Shown here one piece after another: positions 1 to 9,349 of a stretch of 64,000 nt of DNA. The notes beneath the pieces were generated by a model. The model saw only the letters and a program-made list of their open reading frames with translations, made no database searches and was not told where the DNA came from. Made by a program: the position numbers and the translations under genes. The stretch covers positions 1,287,501-1,351,500 of the forward strand of contig NC_014248.1 in the NCBI RefSeq assembly GCF_000196515.1, read 5' to 3'. Position 1 is the stretch's first letter. The number at the start of each line of letters is the position of its first letter. The DNA comes from 'Nostoc azollae' 0708. GTDB lineage: Bacteria; Cyanobacteriota; Cyanobacteriia; Cyanobacteriales; Nostocaceae.

Positions 1-2
1 AT

Positions 3-107
3 ACCTTTGGGGCAACTGTAATTGTTACTACTCATGATGAACAGTTAGTAAGGTGGTGTAATCATCCGGTTGTGCAGGTTAAAAATGGGCGATTGTATAG
101 GAAGTAG
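3..107 (+). CDS. ABC transporter ATP-binding protein, C-terminal end (partial)
   Basis: Only the last 34 residues lie in the window. The open frame reads into TVIVTTHDEQLV and ends VKNGRLYRK. The hydrophobic strand followed by THD is the H-loop (switch) region of ABC ATPases, and a C-terminal VxNGRL-type tail is common in FtsE/LolD/DevA-like exporters. The stop is TAG at 105-107. The partner permease and the N-terminal Walker motifs are outside the window, so the substrate cannot be told. The family call is fairly safe; the subfamily is a guess. Confidence 0.65.
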   Translation, partial: TFGATVIVTTHDEQLVRWCNHPVVQVKNGRLYRK

Positions 108-253
108 GGGTTGACGTAAGTGGTAATCTAATTTCAATACGGATCAGGTAAGGAAAATTATTTAGGCAGGCAGGGGGAGAGAAGAAAAAGGCTAATCTGA
201 ACCGTATTGCCCCACACCCCAGCCAGCCCTTTCCTGAATTTTGAATTCTTTCT

Positions 254-1981
254 TCAATATTTCCTTTCTTTTGGTTCAAACATATTAATCACCACTGGCA
301 TATATTGAATATCAATTCCCGTAGGTGAATAATAAGCCATTGTATGTTTTAATAACTTACCATCATCCCGTTGCTGAAAATCTTCGCGAAAATGGGCGCC
401 GCGACTTTCTTGACGATTTAAAGCTGATGCTAAAATTGTCTGTCCTACTACCATTGAACTTTGCAGTTCTAAAGCTTCTACTAATTCCGTATTCCAACAA
501 CTGCCTTTATCATCTAAATAAATCTGTGGATATTGTTGTTGTAATTCTGCTAATTTCTGCAAACCTTCACGCATTAATTCTTCTGTTCTGAATACTCCAC
601 AATATTGCGTCATTGTGTCTTGAAATTCTTGGCGAATTTGATTAATTCGATATTTTCCAGGCTGTTGTAGTAAACTTTGAATTTGTTGTTTTCCTTCTGT
701 AGTATAACGTTGCTCATCTACAGATGGTAATTTGCGATTATGCACATATCTAGCTATACTTGCCCCAGTTCGCTTACCATAAACTACACATTCCAGCAGT
801 GAGTTACTACCAAGACGATTTGCACCATGAACAGAAACACAAGAGGTTTCTCCAGCCGCGAAAAAGCCATCTACTAAATTATCTGCACTGCTGCGGACTT
901 GTCCATCGGTGTTAACTGGTATGCCACCCATGCAATAATGAATGGTGGGGCGTACTGGCATGGGCTGAGTGACAGCATCAACACCAACTAAGCGGTGTGC
1001 TTCTTCCCAGCAGAAGGGAACGCGACTCATAATTTTTTCTTTACCCAGATGACGCAAATCTAAGTAAACAAATTGACCACCTGCACTACCGTCAGGATTG
1101 ATACCTCGTCCAGCGCGGATTTCATAGGCGATCGCTCTTGAGGTAATATCACGTGGAGCCAATTCCATCCGACTAGGAGCATAATTAGCCATAAAGCGAG
1201 CGCCTTCAGCATTAATTAAATATGCCCCTTCCCCCCGCACAGCCTCAGAAATCAGCACTCCTACAGGATATAAACCAGTGGGGTGAAACTGCACAAACTC
1301 CATATCTTCTAAAGGCAAACCTGCGATCGCTGTCATCGCCAAACCATCACCAGTGGAAGCATAATCATTAGAAGTAGTGTTATAAACGCGACCATATCCT
1401 CCCGTTGCAAACATCACCGCCTTCGCCCGCACCACCTCAACTTTTCCATCCACGAGGTGAAACATCACCAAACCCTTAGCCTGACCATCCTCTAGAATCA
1501 GGCGCATCACATACCATTCTTCATAAATTTGCACACCATAACGCCGCAGATTATTCACCAACTCGTGCAGAATTGCATGACCAGTTTTATCAGCCGCATA
1601 ACAGGTGCGGTTGTGGGAATGTCCACCAAAAGCCCTTTGGGCAATCCTACCATCAGGTAGACGAGAGAACAAAACCCCTAGATGTTCTAAATCAATTACT
1701 ACATCTGGCGCTTCTTGAGTAAGAATAGCTACAGCGTCCTGGTCTGCCAAATAATCAGAACCCTTAACAGTATCAAAAGCGTGTGCTTCCCAACTATCTT
1801 CTGGGGCAACATTTTTCAATGATGCAGCCATACCACCTTGGGCTGCTACTGAATGAGAACGAATAGGATGAGTTTTGGCAACTACCGCCACATTTAAACT
1901 AGGGTTAGTCCGAGAAATTTCTACCCCAGCCCTACATCCCGCCAAGCCGCCGCCAACAATAATTACATCATATTCTAACAT
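254..1981 (-). CDS. sdhA: succinate dehydrogenase/fumarate reductase flavoprotein subunit
   Basis: A 575-residue flavoprotein that oxidises succinate to fumarate and passes electrons through the iron-sulfur subunit to the plastoquinone pool at the membrane. The N-terminus MLEYDVIIVGGGLAG is the FAD dinucleotide-binding fold. SHSVAAQGGMAA, HRTCYAADKTGHA and the RGEGAYLIN/PRDITSRAI stretches are the covalent-FAD and substrate-site regions of the family. The frame extends 21 codons further upstream, but the ATG at 1981 places the FAD motif at the very N-terminus as usual, so I chose it. No sdhB or sdhC is adjacent. The gene is intact with no premature stops. Confidence 0.93.
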   Translation of the reverse strand: MLEYDVIIVGGGLAGCRAGVEISRTNPSLNVAVVAKTHPIRSHSVAAQGGMAASLKNVAPEDSWEAHAFDTVKGSDYLADQDAVAILTQEAPDVVIDLEHLGVLFSRLPDGRIAQRAFGGHSHNRTCYAADKTGHAILHELVNNLRRYGVQIYEEWYVMRLILEDGQAKGLVMFHLVDGKVEVVRAKAVMFATGGYGRVYNTTSNDYASTGDGLAMTAIAGLPLEDMEFVQFHPTGLYPVGVLISEAVRGEGAYLINAEGARFMANYAPSRMELAPRDITSRAIAYEIRAGRGINPDGSAGGQFVYLDLRHLGKEKIMSRVPFCWEEAHRLVGVDAVTQPMPVRPTIHYCMGGIPVNTDGQVRSSADNLVDGFFAAGETSCVSVHGANRLGSNSLLECVVYGKRTGASIARYVHNRKLPSVDEQRYTTEGKQQIQSLLQQPGKYRINQIRQEFQDTMTQYCGVFRTEELMREGLQKLAELQQQYPQIYLDDKGSCWNTELVEALELQSSMVVGQTILASALNRQESRGAHFREDFQQRDDGKLLKHTMAYYSPTGIDIQYMPVVINMFEPKERKY

Positions 1982-2090
1982 CATCAACCCCCAATTGCAA
2001 AAAAAAATACCCTGTCTGGAAACAGGGATGTTATCTTTACTCATTAGTCATTTTGTTTATTCCTATCACCCATTGCCAATAACCTATTGA

Positions 2091-2411
2091 TCAACTAGTT
2101 GCTTGAATCGGTTTTTGCTCAGAAATATTACCAGGTATAGGTTCTGTTTTTGTCCCTGGTTCTATAGCAGTTAATTCAATATGATTTAGCAATGTTGTCA
2201 CAAAGGCAAACAGTAAGAAAGGAAGTGTGAGAAAAATGACCAGTCCCACAGTAGCTAAAGCATATACTGGTCGTCTCGCACCCATCAGAGCCAAAGCTGA
2301 AGCCAAACTAATGGTAATTGTGATTAACCAAACAATAATCTGACCGTAAATATCCCCAAACGTCAAAGTGCAGACAAACCGATAGTTTTGAATATTATTT
2401 TTATTCATCAT
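2091..2411 (-). CDS. small hypothetical membrane protein
   Basis: A 106-residue protein I do not recognise. Two hydrophobic segments are clear, about residues 26-45 (IIVWLITITISLASALALM) and 50-75 (YALATVGLVIFLTLPFLLFAFVT), followed by a polar tail rich in proline and threonine. It sits just upstream of sdhA on the same strand, about 110 bp from the sdhA start. It could be co-transcribed and might be a membrane companion, but nothing in it shows haem or quinone ligands typical of an SdhC subunit. Function unknown. Confidence 0.6.
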   Translation of the reverse strand: MMNKNNIQNYRFVCTLTFGDIYGQIIVWLITITISLASALALMGARRPVYALATVGLVIFLTLPFLLFAFVTTLLNHIELTAIEPGTKTEPIPGNISEQKPIQATS

Positions 2412-2695
2412 TATTTACCTCAAGTCTATCCTATAGGTTCCAATACTACTCGCTTTGTGATCCTGGTAGTTGTCGGTGGGTTTGGGACAAGGTGAAAAAG
2501 TAAAGCTTAAAGGGTGTTGTATTTCGTATTTCCCCTTCCTTTTTTCCTGCAAAATTCGAGTAGTATCGCTATAGGTTCTACCTTAGAACCATGTTTGGCT
2601 GACGGGCGATTTCTAAATATTTTTCCAAGGTTTGTAATATCACTTAACAATTTCGGTTGTTATTCCCCTGTGGAACTTGTCAAGTGAGATATCTA

Positions 2696-3036
2696 CTACT
2701 CTTTTCCGTAGTTTCTACTTTGTCTTTGCCGTGGTTGTTTGACTATCCCAATCAAGGTTTGATGAGCATATTCGGCATCTGTTAAAACATGATCAAATTG
2801 AATGTGAACTGGTACTGTTTCTGCATTCACATGTGCTGTTAAATTCATACCATCAGCGTAAATTGATAGCATCAGCGTAAATTGATAGCATCAGCGTAAA
2901 TTGATAGCATCTGGGCTGTTTTGGCATTTTTGATGTCACTAAAAGCCTGAGCGTACATAACAACAGCATCTGCATGATCTTCATTCATATGTTTGCAGAT
3001 ACGAGAGCTAATTTCTGGAGAGAACTGATTAGACAT
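2696..3036 (-). pseudogene. DUF2470-domain protein, disrupted by 38-bp tandem expansion
   Basis: Reading on the minus strand from the ATG at 3036 gives MSNQFSPEISSRICKHMNED followed by HADAVVMYAQAF, the N-terminal signature of DUF2470 proteins (the domain at the C-terminus of HugZ-type haem-utilisation proteins). The frame then stops inside a 19-bp unit present three times (2850-2906). Removing two units (38 bp) restores a continuous frame through MNLTAHVNAETVPVHIQFDH and VLTDAEYAHQTL to a TAG at 2696, a full-length small DUF2470 protein of about 100 residues. The lesion is therefore a simple slippage or duplication event, probably recent, since the rest is clean. Confidence 0.8.
2850..2906. 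repeat. 19-bp tandem repeat, three copies
   Basis: Three head-to-tail copies of a 19-bp unit (GCATCAGCGTAAATTGATA; the first copy begins CC instead of GC). The two extra units add 38 bp and shift the DUF2470 reading frame, creating stops. Confidence 0.95.
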
Positions 3037-3133
3037 TACACTGTGCTAAGTGAAGTAGATATGGTCTATATTTTAAGCTATAGTGGGTTGAGTATTAAAA
3101 TACCTATATCACATTTGAGACAATTTTTCGATG

Positions 3134-3197
3134 AGTAACTGAAATATAATTGTTAATTATTTATTAATAAATAATTAACAATTATATTTCAGTTACT
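3134..3197. repeat. 64-bp perfect palindrome
   Basis: The 32-bp left arm, beginning AGTAACTGAAATATAATTGT, is followed without spacer by its exact reverse complement, ending AGTTACT. Symmetry is lost at once outside 3134 and 3197. The centre is TTATTAATAA. It lies between the DUF2470 pseudogene and the phosphatase start, so it could act as a bidirectional terminator, be a palindromic mobile fragment, or form a cruciform. The arms are very AT-rich and there is no GC-rich stem, so it is not a normal intrinsic terminator. Confidence 0.95.
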
Positions 3198-3269
3198 TAT
3201 TTAAGCGGAAATCACACAAAATAAGATTGTAGTTAAACTATCTAGGAACTTTATTCAAGGCAAGAGCCG

Positions 3270-4034
3270 ATGAACGAAATTAGTCCGCGCAGAATAATAA
3301 TTGGCGATGTACATGGTTACTACCAAGGCTTAATGAACCTTTTTGATAAAATTGCACCCTCATCAGCAGATCAGGTTTATTTTTTGGGAGATTTAATAGA
3401 CCGTGGCCCTCAGAGCGCACAGGTAGTAGATTTTGTTAAGCAAAATGACTATTGTTGTCTGCTAGGTAATCATGAACAAATGTTACTAAATGTATTTGGT
3501 AATAGATCCCACTGTAATCAAGCTGTACAGGCATGGCTTTACAGTGGTGGACAAGCCACTATTACCAGCTATCAAGCGGCGCAAATTCCCCAAGAACATA
3601 TAGATTGGTTTTTGACTTTACCAACATTTATAGACTTGGGAGATTATTGGTTAACTCATGCGGGTGTTAATCCCAGAAAATCTGTTTCTGAACAAACGGC
3701 TGAAGAACTTTGCTGGATAAGGGAAGAATTTCACAGCATGGAAGAGCCGTATTTTGCCAACAAATTAATTATCGTTGGTCATACAATCACCTTCACTTTA
3801 CCAGGGGTTATTCCTGGTCAGTTGGCACTAGGACAAGGATGGTTAGATATTGATACTGGAGCATATCATCCCCGCAGTGGCTGGCTAACTGGACTTGATA
3901 TTACCAATAATTTGGTTTATCAGGTCAATGTTTTTAACAATTCCGTGCGGACTTTGCCATTAGAAAAGGCAGTTACGAAGATTGAGTCAAAAAAGGTTAA
4001 GGTTAGTCGCCGTCACAAACAACGAACCTATTAA
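3270..4034 (+). CDS. serine/threonine protein phosphatase, PPP (metallophosphoesterase) family
   Basis: A 254-residue calcineurin-like metallophosphoesterase. The three metal-binding signatures are present in order: GDVHG (12-16), GDLIDRG (40-46) and GNHE (66-69), with later histidines in LTHAGVNP and IVGHT. This spacing matches the bacterial/phage PPP phosphatases (lambda-phosphatase and PrpA/PrpE type), which remove phosphate from Ser/Thr (and sometimes Tyr or His) of proteins in the cytoplasm. The C-terminus is basic (KKVKVSRRHKQRTY). The start ATG follows a plausible ribosome site (GGCAAGAG). It stands alone between the palindrome and a convergent protease gene. Confidence 0.88.
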   Translation: MNEISPRRIIIGDVHGYYQGLMNLFDKIAPSSADQVYFLGDLIDRGPQSAQVVDFVKQNDYCCLLGNHEQMLLNVFGNRSHCNQAVQAWLYSGGQATITSYQAAQIPQEHIDWFLTLPTFIDLGDYWLTHAGVNPRKSVSEQTAEELCWIREEFHSMEEPYFANKLIIVGHTITFTLPGVIPGQLALGQGWLDIDTGAYHPRSGWLTGLDITNNLVYQVNVFNNSVRTLPLEKAVTKIESKKVKVSRRHKQRTY

Positions 4035-4102
4035 ATTTCAGGTTTACAGAAATTCGCTCAATTCACCAAATAAGGAGACTTTTGACTAACCAAAGCAAAA
4101 TT

Positions 4103-4253
4103 TTTGTAAGAATTCAGGAGTCAGGAGTAAGGAGTCAGAATGTTTGAGAAATTGGTTAATTATCAAATAGGTATTTTTGGTATTACCCTGAAAAAGCTGA
4201 CTGCTGATGCCTCTTCGCGTAGCATGCCGTTAGCCATTAGCTTAATACTTACA
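4103..4253. repeat. ~150-bp dispersed repeat, copy 1
   Basis: Nearly the same 150 bp recurs at 57393-57543 in the same orientation (begins TTTGTAAGAATTCAGGAGTC, ends around GCCATTAGCTTAATACTTAC). It fills the gap between two convergent genes and ends about 6 bp from the stop codon of the M48 protease gene. It contains a heptad-like GGAGTCA repeat and a CTTCGCGTAGCATGCCGTTAGCC-type module. It has no coding frame. Confidence 0.85.
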
Positions 4254-4258
4254 AATTT

Positions 4259-5116
4259 CTACTGTAAAAAGGCTCGGATGTTAGCTTTATAAGCGGCATT
4301 ATCCAAACCAAAATTGCTCTTACTTCGTTGGAGGTCGATTTGGCGTTGTAGAGCCTTAACGCGATCGCTTGCTCCAGGATGTGTACTCAAAAAGCTAGGA
4401 ACTGAACTTCTTCCTTGGAGCTTTTTCATAAACGAAACCATTGCTGAGGGAGAATAACCTGCTCGTGTTAAAGTTCTTAATCCTCTTGCATCTGCATCAT
4501 ATTCATCTTGTCGACTAAGTGGGCGATTGAGTGCTAAATCTACACCAATACCTACTGCTTTATTTCTATCTAAACCAACTGCTGTAGCTACACCAGTTGC
4601 TATCGCTCTTTGTCGCATTTGCTTGACCAAATGTTTACCCCCAATGTGACCAATTTCATGGCCAATGACACTAGCGAGTTCAGCCTCATTATCCGCAGTT
4701 TTCAGCAAACCTGTATTGATATAAAGGAAACCACCCACAGTAGCAAAAGCATTAACAGCTTCATCCTCAACCACTTGAAAGGTATAAGGAATATTTGGGC
4801 GATCGCTATTAGCAGCTAATCGTTTCCCAATCTGTTCCACATAACTTGTAAGCTGTTGATTGCGGGAAATTCTCACCTCTTGGTGCAACTCATCATTCAT
4901 CTGCTTACCAAGCTCAACTTCCTGAAGTTCGGATATATTAGACAACTGAAGTATTTGAGACCCTTGAAATAAAAGTGGTAATAAATCTATAGCTCTAGTT
5001 GGTTGAAGTGTACTCAAGCACAAAGTCAGAGTAACACTTAGAAAAATCAACGGATACAAACAATACCGCCGCCATAAACGATAACTTGCCAAAAATCGAT
5101 TCCAGTTAATCATCAT
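4259..5116 (-). CDS. M48-family zinc metalloprotease (exported/membrane-anchored)
   Basis: A 285-residue peptidase with the zinc motif HEIGH at residues 153-157, and the third ligand glutamate in the SRQDEYDADARG motif about 50 residues on, as in M48 (HtpX/Ste24/BepA-like) enzymes. An N-terminal hydrophobic stretch (about 20-35, YPLIFLSVTLTLCLSTLQ) looks like a signal peptide or anchor, so it should act in the periplasm or at the membrane on misfolded proteins. The size and single N-terminal segment fit the small cyanobacterial M48B-type proteins rather than multi-spanning HtpX. Intact. Confidence 0.88.
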   Translation of the reverse strand: MMINWNRFLASYRLWRRYCLYPLIFLSVTLTLCLSTLQPTRAIDLLPLLFQGSQILQLSNISELQEVELGKQMNDELHQEVRISRNQQLTSYVEQIGKRLAANSDRPNIPYTFQVVEDEAVNAFATVGGFLYINTGLLKTADNEAELASVIGHEIGHIGGKHLVKQMRQRAIATGVATAVGLDRNKAVGIGVDLALNRPLSRQDEYDADARGLRTLTRAGYSPSAMVSFMKKLQGRSSVPSFLSTHPGASDRVKALQRQIDLQRSKSNFGLDNAAYKANIRAFLQ

Positions 5117-5526
5117 CCAATAAAAAGAGACTTGTGTGAGATCTTAATAAAGAGAGGACGTATTTACAACTCACTAAGTTGCATTCTCAACTCAATACCT
5201 ATACATAAATACAGATCACATATGAGAACAAAGGTTACTGCGGAAGCGCCAAACCCGTCCCTTAGTGCCTGTAATTAAAACAACCATATCAAATCCTGAA
5301 TAGCAAGTCAGAAACCTCCTAGTACCGCCGTGAATTCAAAATGCTTCTTTCAGAAGAGCTACCCTAACAAAATCTCTCCTTCGGAGACCCTACGCGAACA
5401 AAATTCAAAATGAATACGGCGTGAGCTTTTGGGAGATTTGGAATCGTTGGTTTATTTAGGCCTTACTGTACTAGTAATGGGGAAAATTCTCTCTCCATTA
5501 CTCGGTTCAAACAGAAATAAATGATC
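5117..5526. other. intergenic stretch, no gene seen
   Basis: About 410 bp without a credible frame. At 5340-5430 it carries a dispersed-repeat-like module (CTCCTTCGGAGACCCTACGC) bracketed by two copies of AAATTCAAAATG. No promoter or RNA gene could be assigned. Confidence 0.5.
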
Positions 5527-6608
5527 TCAATCTAATTGCAAATTCAAACGTTCTCCTGGATGTAAACCCACACCCCCAGCGACCTGTACAGTTATAAAAC
5601 CAAAAGAATCAGGTAAACTAGCACTAATCAAAGTTTCCCTGCCCAAAGATTCAATAATTTCAACTTCTACAAGCAAATCACTTACTTCTTCTTCTCTGTA
5701 TTCTCCGCTTCTCTGTGGTATCGTGCGGGAAGTGCCTTGCGCGTCTACCTTAATATAAATATGGTCAGGACGAATACCCAAGTTACAAATTTGTTCTGGG
5801 TGTAAATTTAAAGCATTTTTAATATTTTCAGGAATTGCTAATAACTGTCCGCTAATATCAAAGTTATTACCTTTATAGATGGCGGGTACAATATTCATGG
5901 GTGGATTACCCAAAAAACTTGCTACCATTTCATTAGCGGGTAAAGCATAAATGCTTTGAGGATCGCCAATTTGTTGAATTCTGCCGCGACTTAGCACCAC
6001 AATTTTATCAGCCAAAGTCATGGCTTCAAATTGGTCATCGTTGACGTAAATTGTCGCAATTCCTAATTGTAGTTGTTTTAATTCTGCTCTTGTATCATCT
6101 CATAATTGAGCATCTAAATTAGATAAAGGTTCATCCAGTAGAAGTAGTTATGGTTGACGTGCGAGCGCTCTCCCTAATGCTACCCGTTGTTTTTGCCCTC
6201 CAGAAAGTCGTTGAGGCTTTCTGTCTAAGAGATTTTCGAGAGATAGAGATTGCGCAACAGTCAATAGTCGTTCTTGAATAATTTTCCGGTCAACCTTCCG
6301 CATTTCTAACCCAAAGGCTATATTTTGGGCTACGGTTTTATGGGGATAAAGGGCATAGTTTTGGAATACCATCGCCACATCACGCGCTCTTGCTGGTATA
6401 TCATTAACCAAGCGATCACCTATAAACAAATTCCCAGATGTTGCACAGTTTCCAAACCAGCAATAGTAGGCAAAATCGTAGATTTTCCACACCCTGAAGG
6501 ACCAACCAACACCCAAAACTCACCATCAGGAATTTCAAAGGTAATATCCTCAATAACAGTAACATTGTTAAATCTACGCTGAATATTTTCCAGAAGAACT
6601 GTAGTCAT
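5527..6608 (-). pseudogene. ABC transporter ATP-binding protein (MalK/UgpC type), decayed
   Basis: Pieces of one ATPase follow in order on the minus strand. The N-terminus starts at 6608 with Walker [10 protein letters not shown]; a frameshift follows near 6440. The middle keeps the Q-loop (VFQNYALYPH) and the signature LSGGQKQRVALGRALARQP. Two in-frame stops come next, a TAA straight after RQP and a TGA in DEPLSNLDAQL(R). The C-terminal TOBE-like part (MTLADKIVVLSRGRIQQIGDP to the end) is open. The H-loop reads YVNDDQFEAMT, where the family has TxTHDQxEAMT, so the switch histidine is lost. The length and C-terminal domain fit sugar or glycerol-phosphate importers. No permease genes are nearby. 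Confidence 0.88.
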
Positions 6609-6719
6609 GTTGGTAATTGGTCATTGGTAATTGGTCATTGGAAAAAGGCAAGAGGCAAGAGGCAAAATGTTGATTGATTTTTCCCAGTCCCTAATCCCCA
6701 GTGTCTAATCCCCAGTCTT

Positions 6720-7433
6720 CTAACTCCATGCAGGATGAGATAAAAGAGAAGACATTACCCGCACTCCACGCAGCTGATTAGAAAGGGGTAGATGACCTCT
6801 AGGGGCGCTTAAATCCCATGTGAACTCGTTGGGGTAGCGCGTCCATTGATTACCGTCCTTCCAGCCAATTTTTGGCCATAAACTTTCCCAGTTCTTACTC
6901 AACCCTAACCAAATTTCTCGCTGTATAGAAAAGCCAAATTTACCTTCCGAGTGAACCACCCAAAGATGATTAATTGTTTGTAAGTCCTGAGTTGGGAAAT
7001 TTTCGACCTCAGTAAAATACAACCATCTTCTTTGTACAGCCTGTTGTCCAACTACTTCACACATTTTTTGGATCGTCAACAAATCAGCGGCTTGGAACTC
7101 TTGATGGATGAGTAATTGTTGCAAAGAATTGTAACTGATTCCACAGTCTGATTTTAGAGGTACAATCCCTTCAGGAAAGTAAGTTTCTAGAAATTCCTTG
7201 GCTGTCGGTGCATCAGAGTTGTAGACTACTTGGTAGGTTTTACCATCAATCCAAGTTGCTGGAGTGTAACGACGTTTCAGTAAAAATTCCTGCAACACCT
7301 CTAATCCCTCATTACCCAAGTCAGCTAACTGGGGGATAATTTGTTGTTGGACTTTTTGGGACCCAGCGATTAACTTTTGGCGCAGGGAGTCGATGTCATT
7401 AGCAGTGCCTGATAAAATCATTGGGTCTGTCAT
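6720..7433 (-). CDS. gun4: GUN4-domain tetrapyrrole regulator
   Basis: A 237-residue protein with the GUN4 porphyrin-binding core in its C-terminal half: SYNSLQQLLIHQEFQAADLL, then RRWLYFTEVENFP, INHLWVVHSEGKFGFSIQ, GWKDGNQWTRYPNEF and TWDLSAPRGHLPLSNQ. GUN4 binds protoporphyrin IX and Mg-protoporphyrin and stimulates the ChlH subunit of Mg-chelatase in chlorophyll synthesis. The N-terminal helical bundle (about 1-85, with LKRRYTPATWIDGKTYQ) matches the cyanobacterial GUN4 layout. It stands alone upstream of the decayed ABC ATPase. Intact, with an ATG at 7433. Confidence 0.92.
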   Translation of the reverse strand: MTDPMILSGTANDIDSLRQKLIAGSQKVQQQIIPQLADLGNEGLEVLQEFLLKRRYTPATWIDGKTYQVVYNSDAPTAKEFLETYFPEGIVPLKSDCGISYNSLQQLLIHQEFQAADLLTIQKMCEVVGQQAVQRRWLYFTEVENFPTQDLQTINHLWVVHSEGKFGFSIQREIWLGLSKNWESLWPKIGWKDGNQWTRYPNEFTWDLSAPRGHLPLSNQLRGVRVMSSLLSHPAWS

Positions 7434-7743
7434 GCCATTACTCGTGTTAGCGGTTCAGTGAACAAACAAATCAGCTATTGGGCATTCTACAAAAATGAAG
7501 CACAGATAGCGAAAAGTAGTTTACTATTTTTGACTGTACAAAATAGCGACAGTTTAACTGAAACCTACATCTGAGTTACCAATAATTTACCAGGTAAAGC
7601 AGGGGATGATCTGCGCCTCAGACATCAGGAGTTCAGAAGAAGGCAAAAGGCCAGAGGCAAGAGTAAAAAACTTTCTTGAACTTCTGACTGCTAACTCCTG
7701 ACTGCTGACTCCTTGATCTTCTTCTATTTGGAATGTATTAATT

Positions 7744-9165
7744 ATGTACGAAAAGATTACCCCTCCGACGACTGGCGCAAAAATTATCTTCAAAAATGGT
7801 GAACCTGTTGTTCCTGATAATCCTATTATCCCCTTTATTCGCGGTGATGGAACAGGTATAGATATTTGGCCTGCAACTGAAAAGGTGCTTGATGCTGCAG
7901 TTGCTAAGGCATACAAAGGTACAAGAAAAATTAGCTGGTTTAAGGTTTATGCTGGCGATGAAGCCTGTGATTTATACGGTATATACCAGTATTTACCCCA
8001 AGATACTATCACGGTTATTAAAGAGTATGGTATTGCTATTAAAGGACCTTTAACTACTCCAGTGGGTGGTGGGATTCGTTCTTTAAACGTAGCATTACGT
8101 CAGATTTTTGACCTGTACGCCTGTGTGCGTCCTTGTCGTTATTACGCTGGTACGCCATCTCCACACAAAAATCCTGAAAAATTGGATGTAATTGTGTATC
8201 GGGAAAATACGGAAGATATTTATTTGGGGATTGAGTGGAAACAGGGAAGTGAAATAGGTGATCGCTTAATTAAAATTCTCAATGAGGAACTGATTCCCGC
8301 AACTCCAGAACACGGGAAAAAGCAAATTCCCCTCGATGCGGGTATTGGTATTAAACCTATCAGTAAAAGCGGTTCTCAACGCTTACTTAGGCGTGCTATT
8401 AAACACGCTTTGACTTTGCCCAGAAATAAGCAACAAGTAACTTTGGTGCATAAGGGCAACATCATGAAATACACCGAAGGCGCCTTTAGAGATTGGGGTT
8501 ATGAACTAGCAACCACCGAATTTCGTAACGAAACGGTTACAGAACGGGAATCTTGGATTTTGGGTAATAAGGAGAAAAACGCCAATATCTCCTTAGAAGA
8601 AAACGCCAGAATGATTGATCCTGGTTTTGATTCCTTAACTCCAGAAAAAAAAGCGCAAATTGTCAAGGAAGTGGAAACAGTTCTTAATGATATTTGGGCA
8701 ACTCACGGGAATGGGAAATGGAAAGAGAAAATCATGGTCAATGATCGCATTGCCGATAGTATCTTTCAACAAATCCAAACTAGACCAGATGAGTATTCTA
8801 TTCTGGCGACAATGAACCTCAACGGTGACTATTTATCTGATGCTGCTGCGGCGATCGTCGGTGGTTTAGGCATGGGTCCAGGGGCAAATATTGGCGACTC
8901 CTGCGCGGTTTTTGAAGCCACTCATGGTACAGCACCCAAACACGCTGGTTTAGATAAAATTAACCCCGGTTCTGTGATACTTTCCGGTGTGATGATGCTG
9001 GAATTTATGGGTTGGCGAGAAGCCGCAGACTTGGTAAAAAAGGGTTTAGGGGATGCGATCGCCAATGCTCAAGTCACCTACGACCTAGCGCGGATGATAG
9101 AACCACCTGTAGAACCTTTAAAATGTTCTGAATTTGCTGACGTCATCATCAAATATTTCAGTTAA
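7744..9165 (+). CDS. icd: NADP-dependent isocitrate dehydrogenase
   Basis: A 473-residue enzyme converting isocitrate to 2-oxoglutarate with NADP, the carbon-skeleton source for ammonium assimilation and the 2-oxoglutarate signal read by NtcA/PII. Visible landmarks: [16 protein letters not shown] near the N-terminus, the substrate loop [55 protein letters not shown] and the NADP region [18 protein letters not shown]. The length is that of the long cyanobacterial Icd, which carries an insert compared with the E. coli enzyme. The frame starts at ATG 7744 and no lesion is seen. Confidence 0.95.
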   Translation: MYEKITPPTTGAKIIFKNGEPVVPDNPIIPFIRGDGTGIDIWPATEKVLDAAVAKAYKGTRKISWFKVYAGDEACDLYGIYQYLPQDTITVIKEYGIAIKGPLTTPVGGGIRSLNVALRQIFDLYACVRPCRYYAGTPSPHKNPEKLDVIVYRENTEDIYLGIEWKQGSEIGDRLIKILNEELIPATPEHGKKQIPLDAGIGIKPISKSGSQRLLRRAIKHALTLPRNKQQVTLVHKGNIMKYTEGAFRDWGYELATTEFRNETVTERESWILGNKEKNANISLEENARMIDPGFDSLTPEKKAQIVKEVETVLNDIWATHGNGKWKEKIMVNDRIADSIFQQIQTRPDEYSILATMNLNGDYLSDAAAAIVGGLGMGPGANIGDSCAVFEATHGTAPKHAGLDKINPGSVILSGVMMLEFMGWREAADLVKKGLGDAIANAQVTYDLARMIEPPVEPLKCSEFADVIIKYFS

Positions 9166-9349
9166 TTTCAGTTAACTGTAGGGGTGGGGTTTCCCCGCCC
9201 TAATTCGTAATTCGTAATTAATTCCTAATTATTTATTCTTACAGTGTCCAATTTCCTATGTTACTTTTTTTAACCCACAAATTTAGGAAACATATATATA
9301 TAGGCTGTAACATCATACTTAAGCCATTTAAAATCATAGCTTTTACTAC

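Noticed and set aside
7587-7916. 109-codon minus-strand frame upstream of icd
   Set aside because: It overlaps the icd start antisense, has no family features and covers repeat-like spacer DNA.
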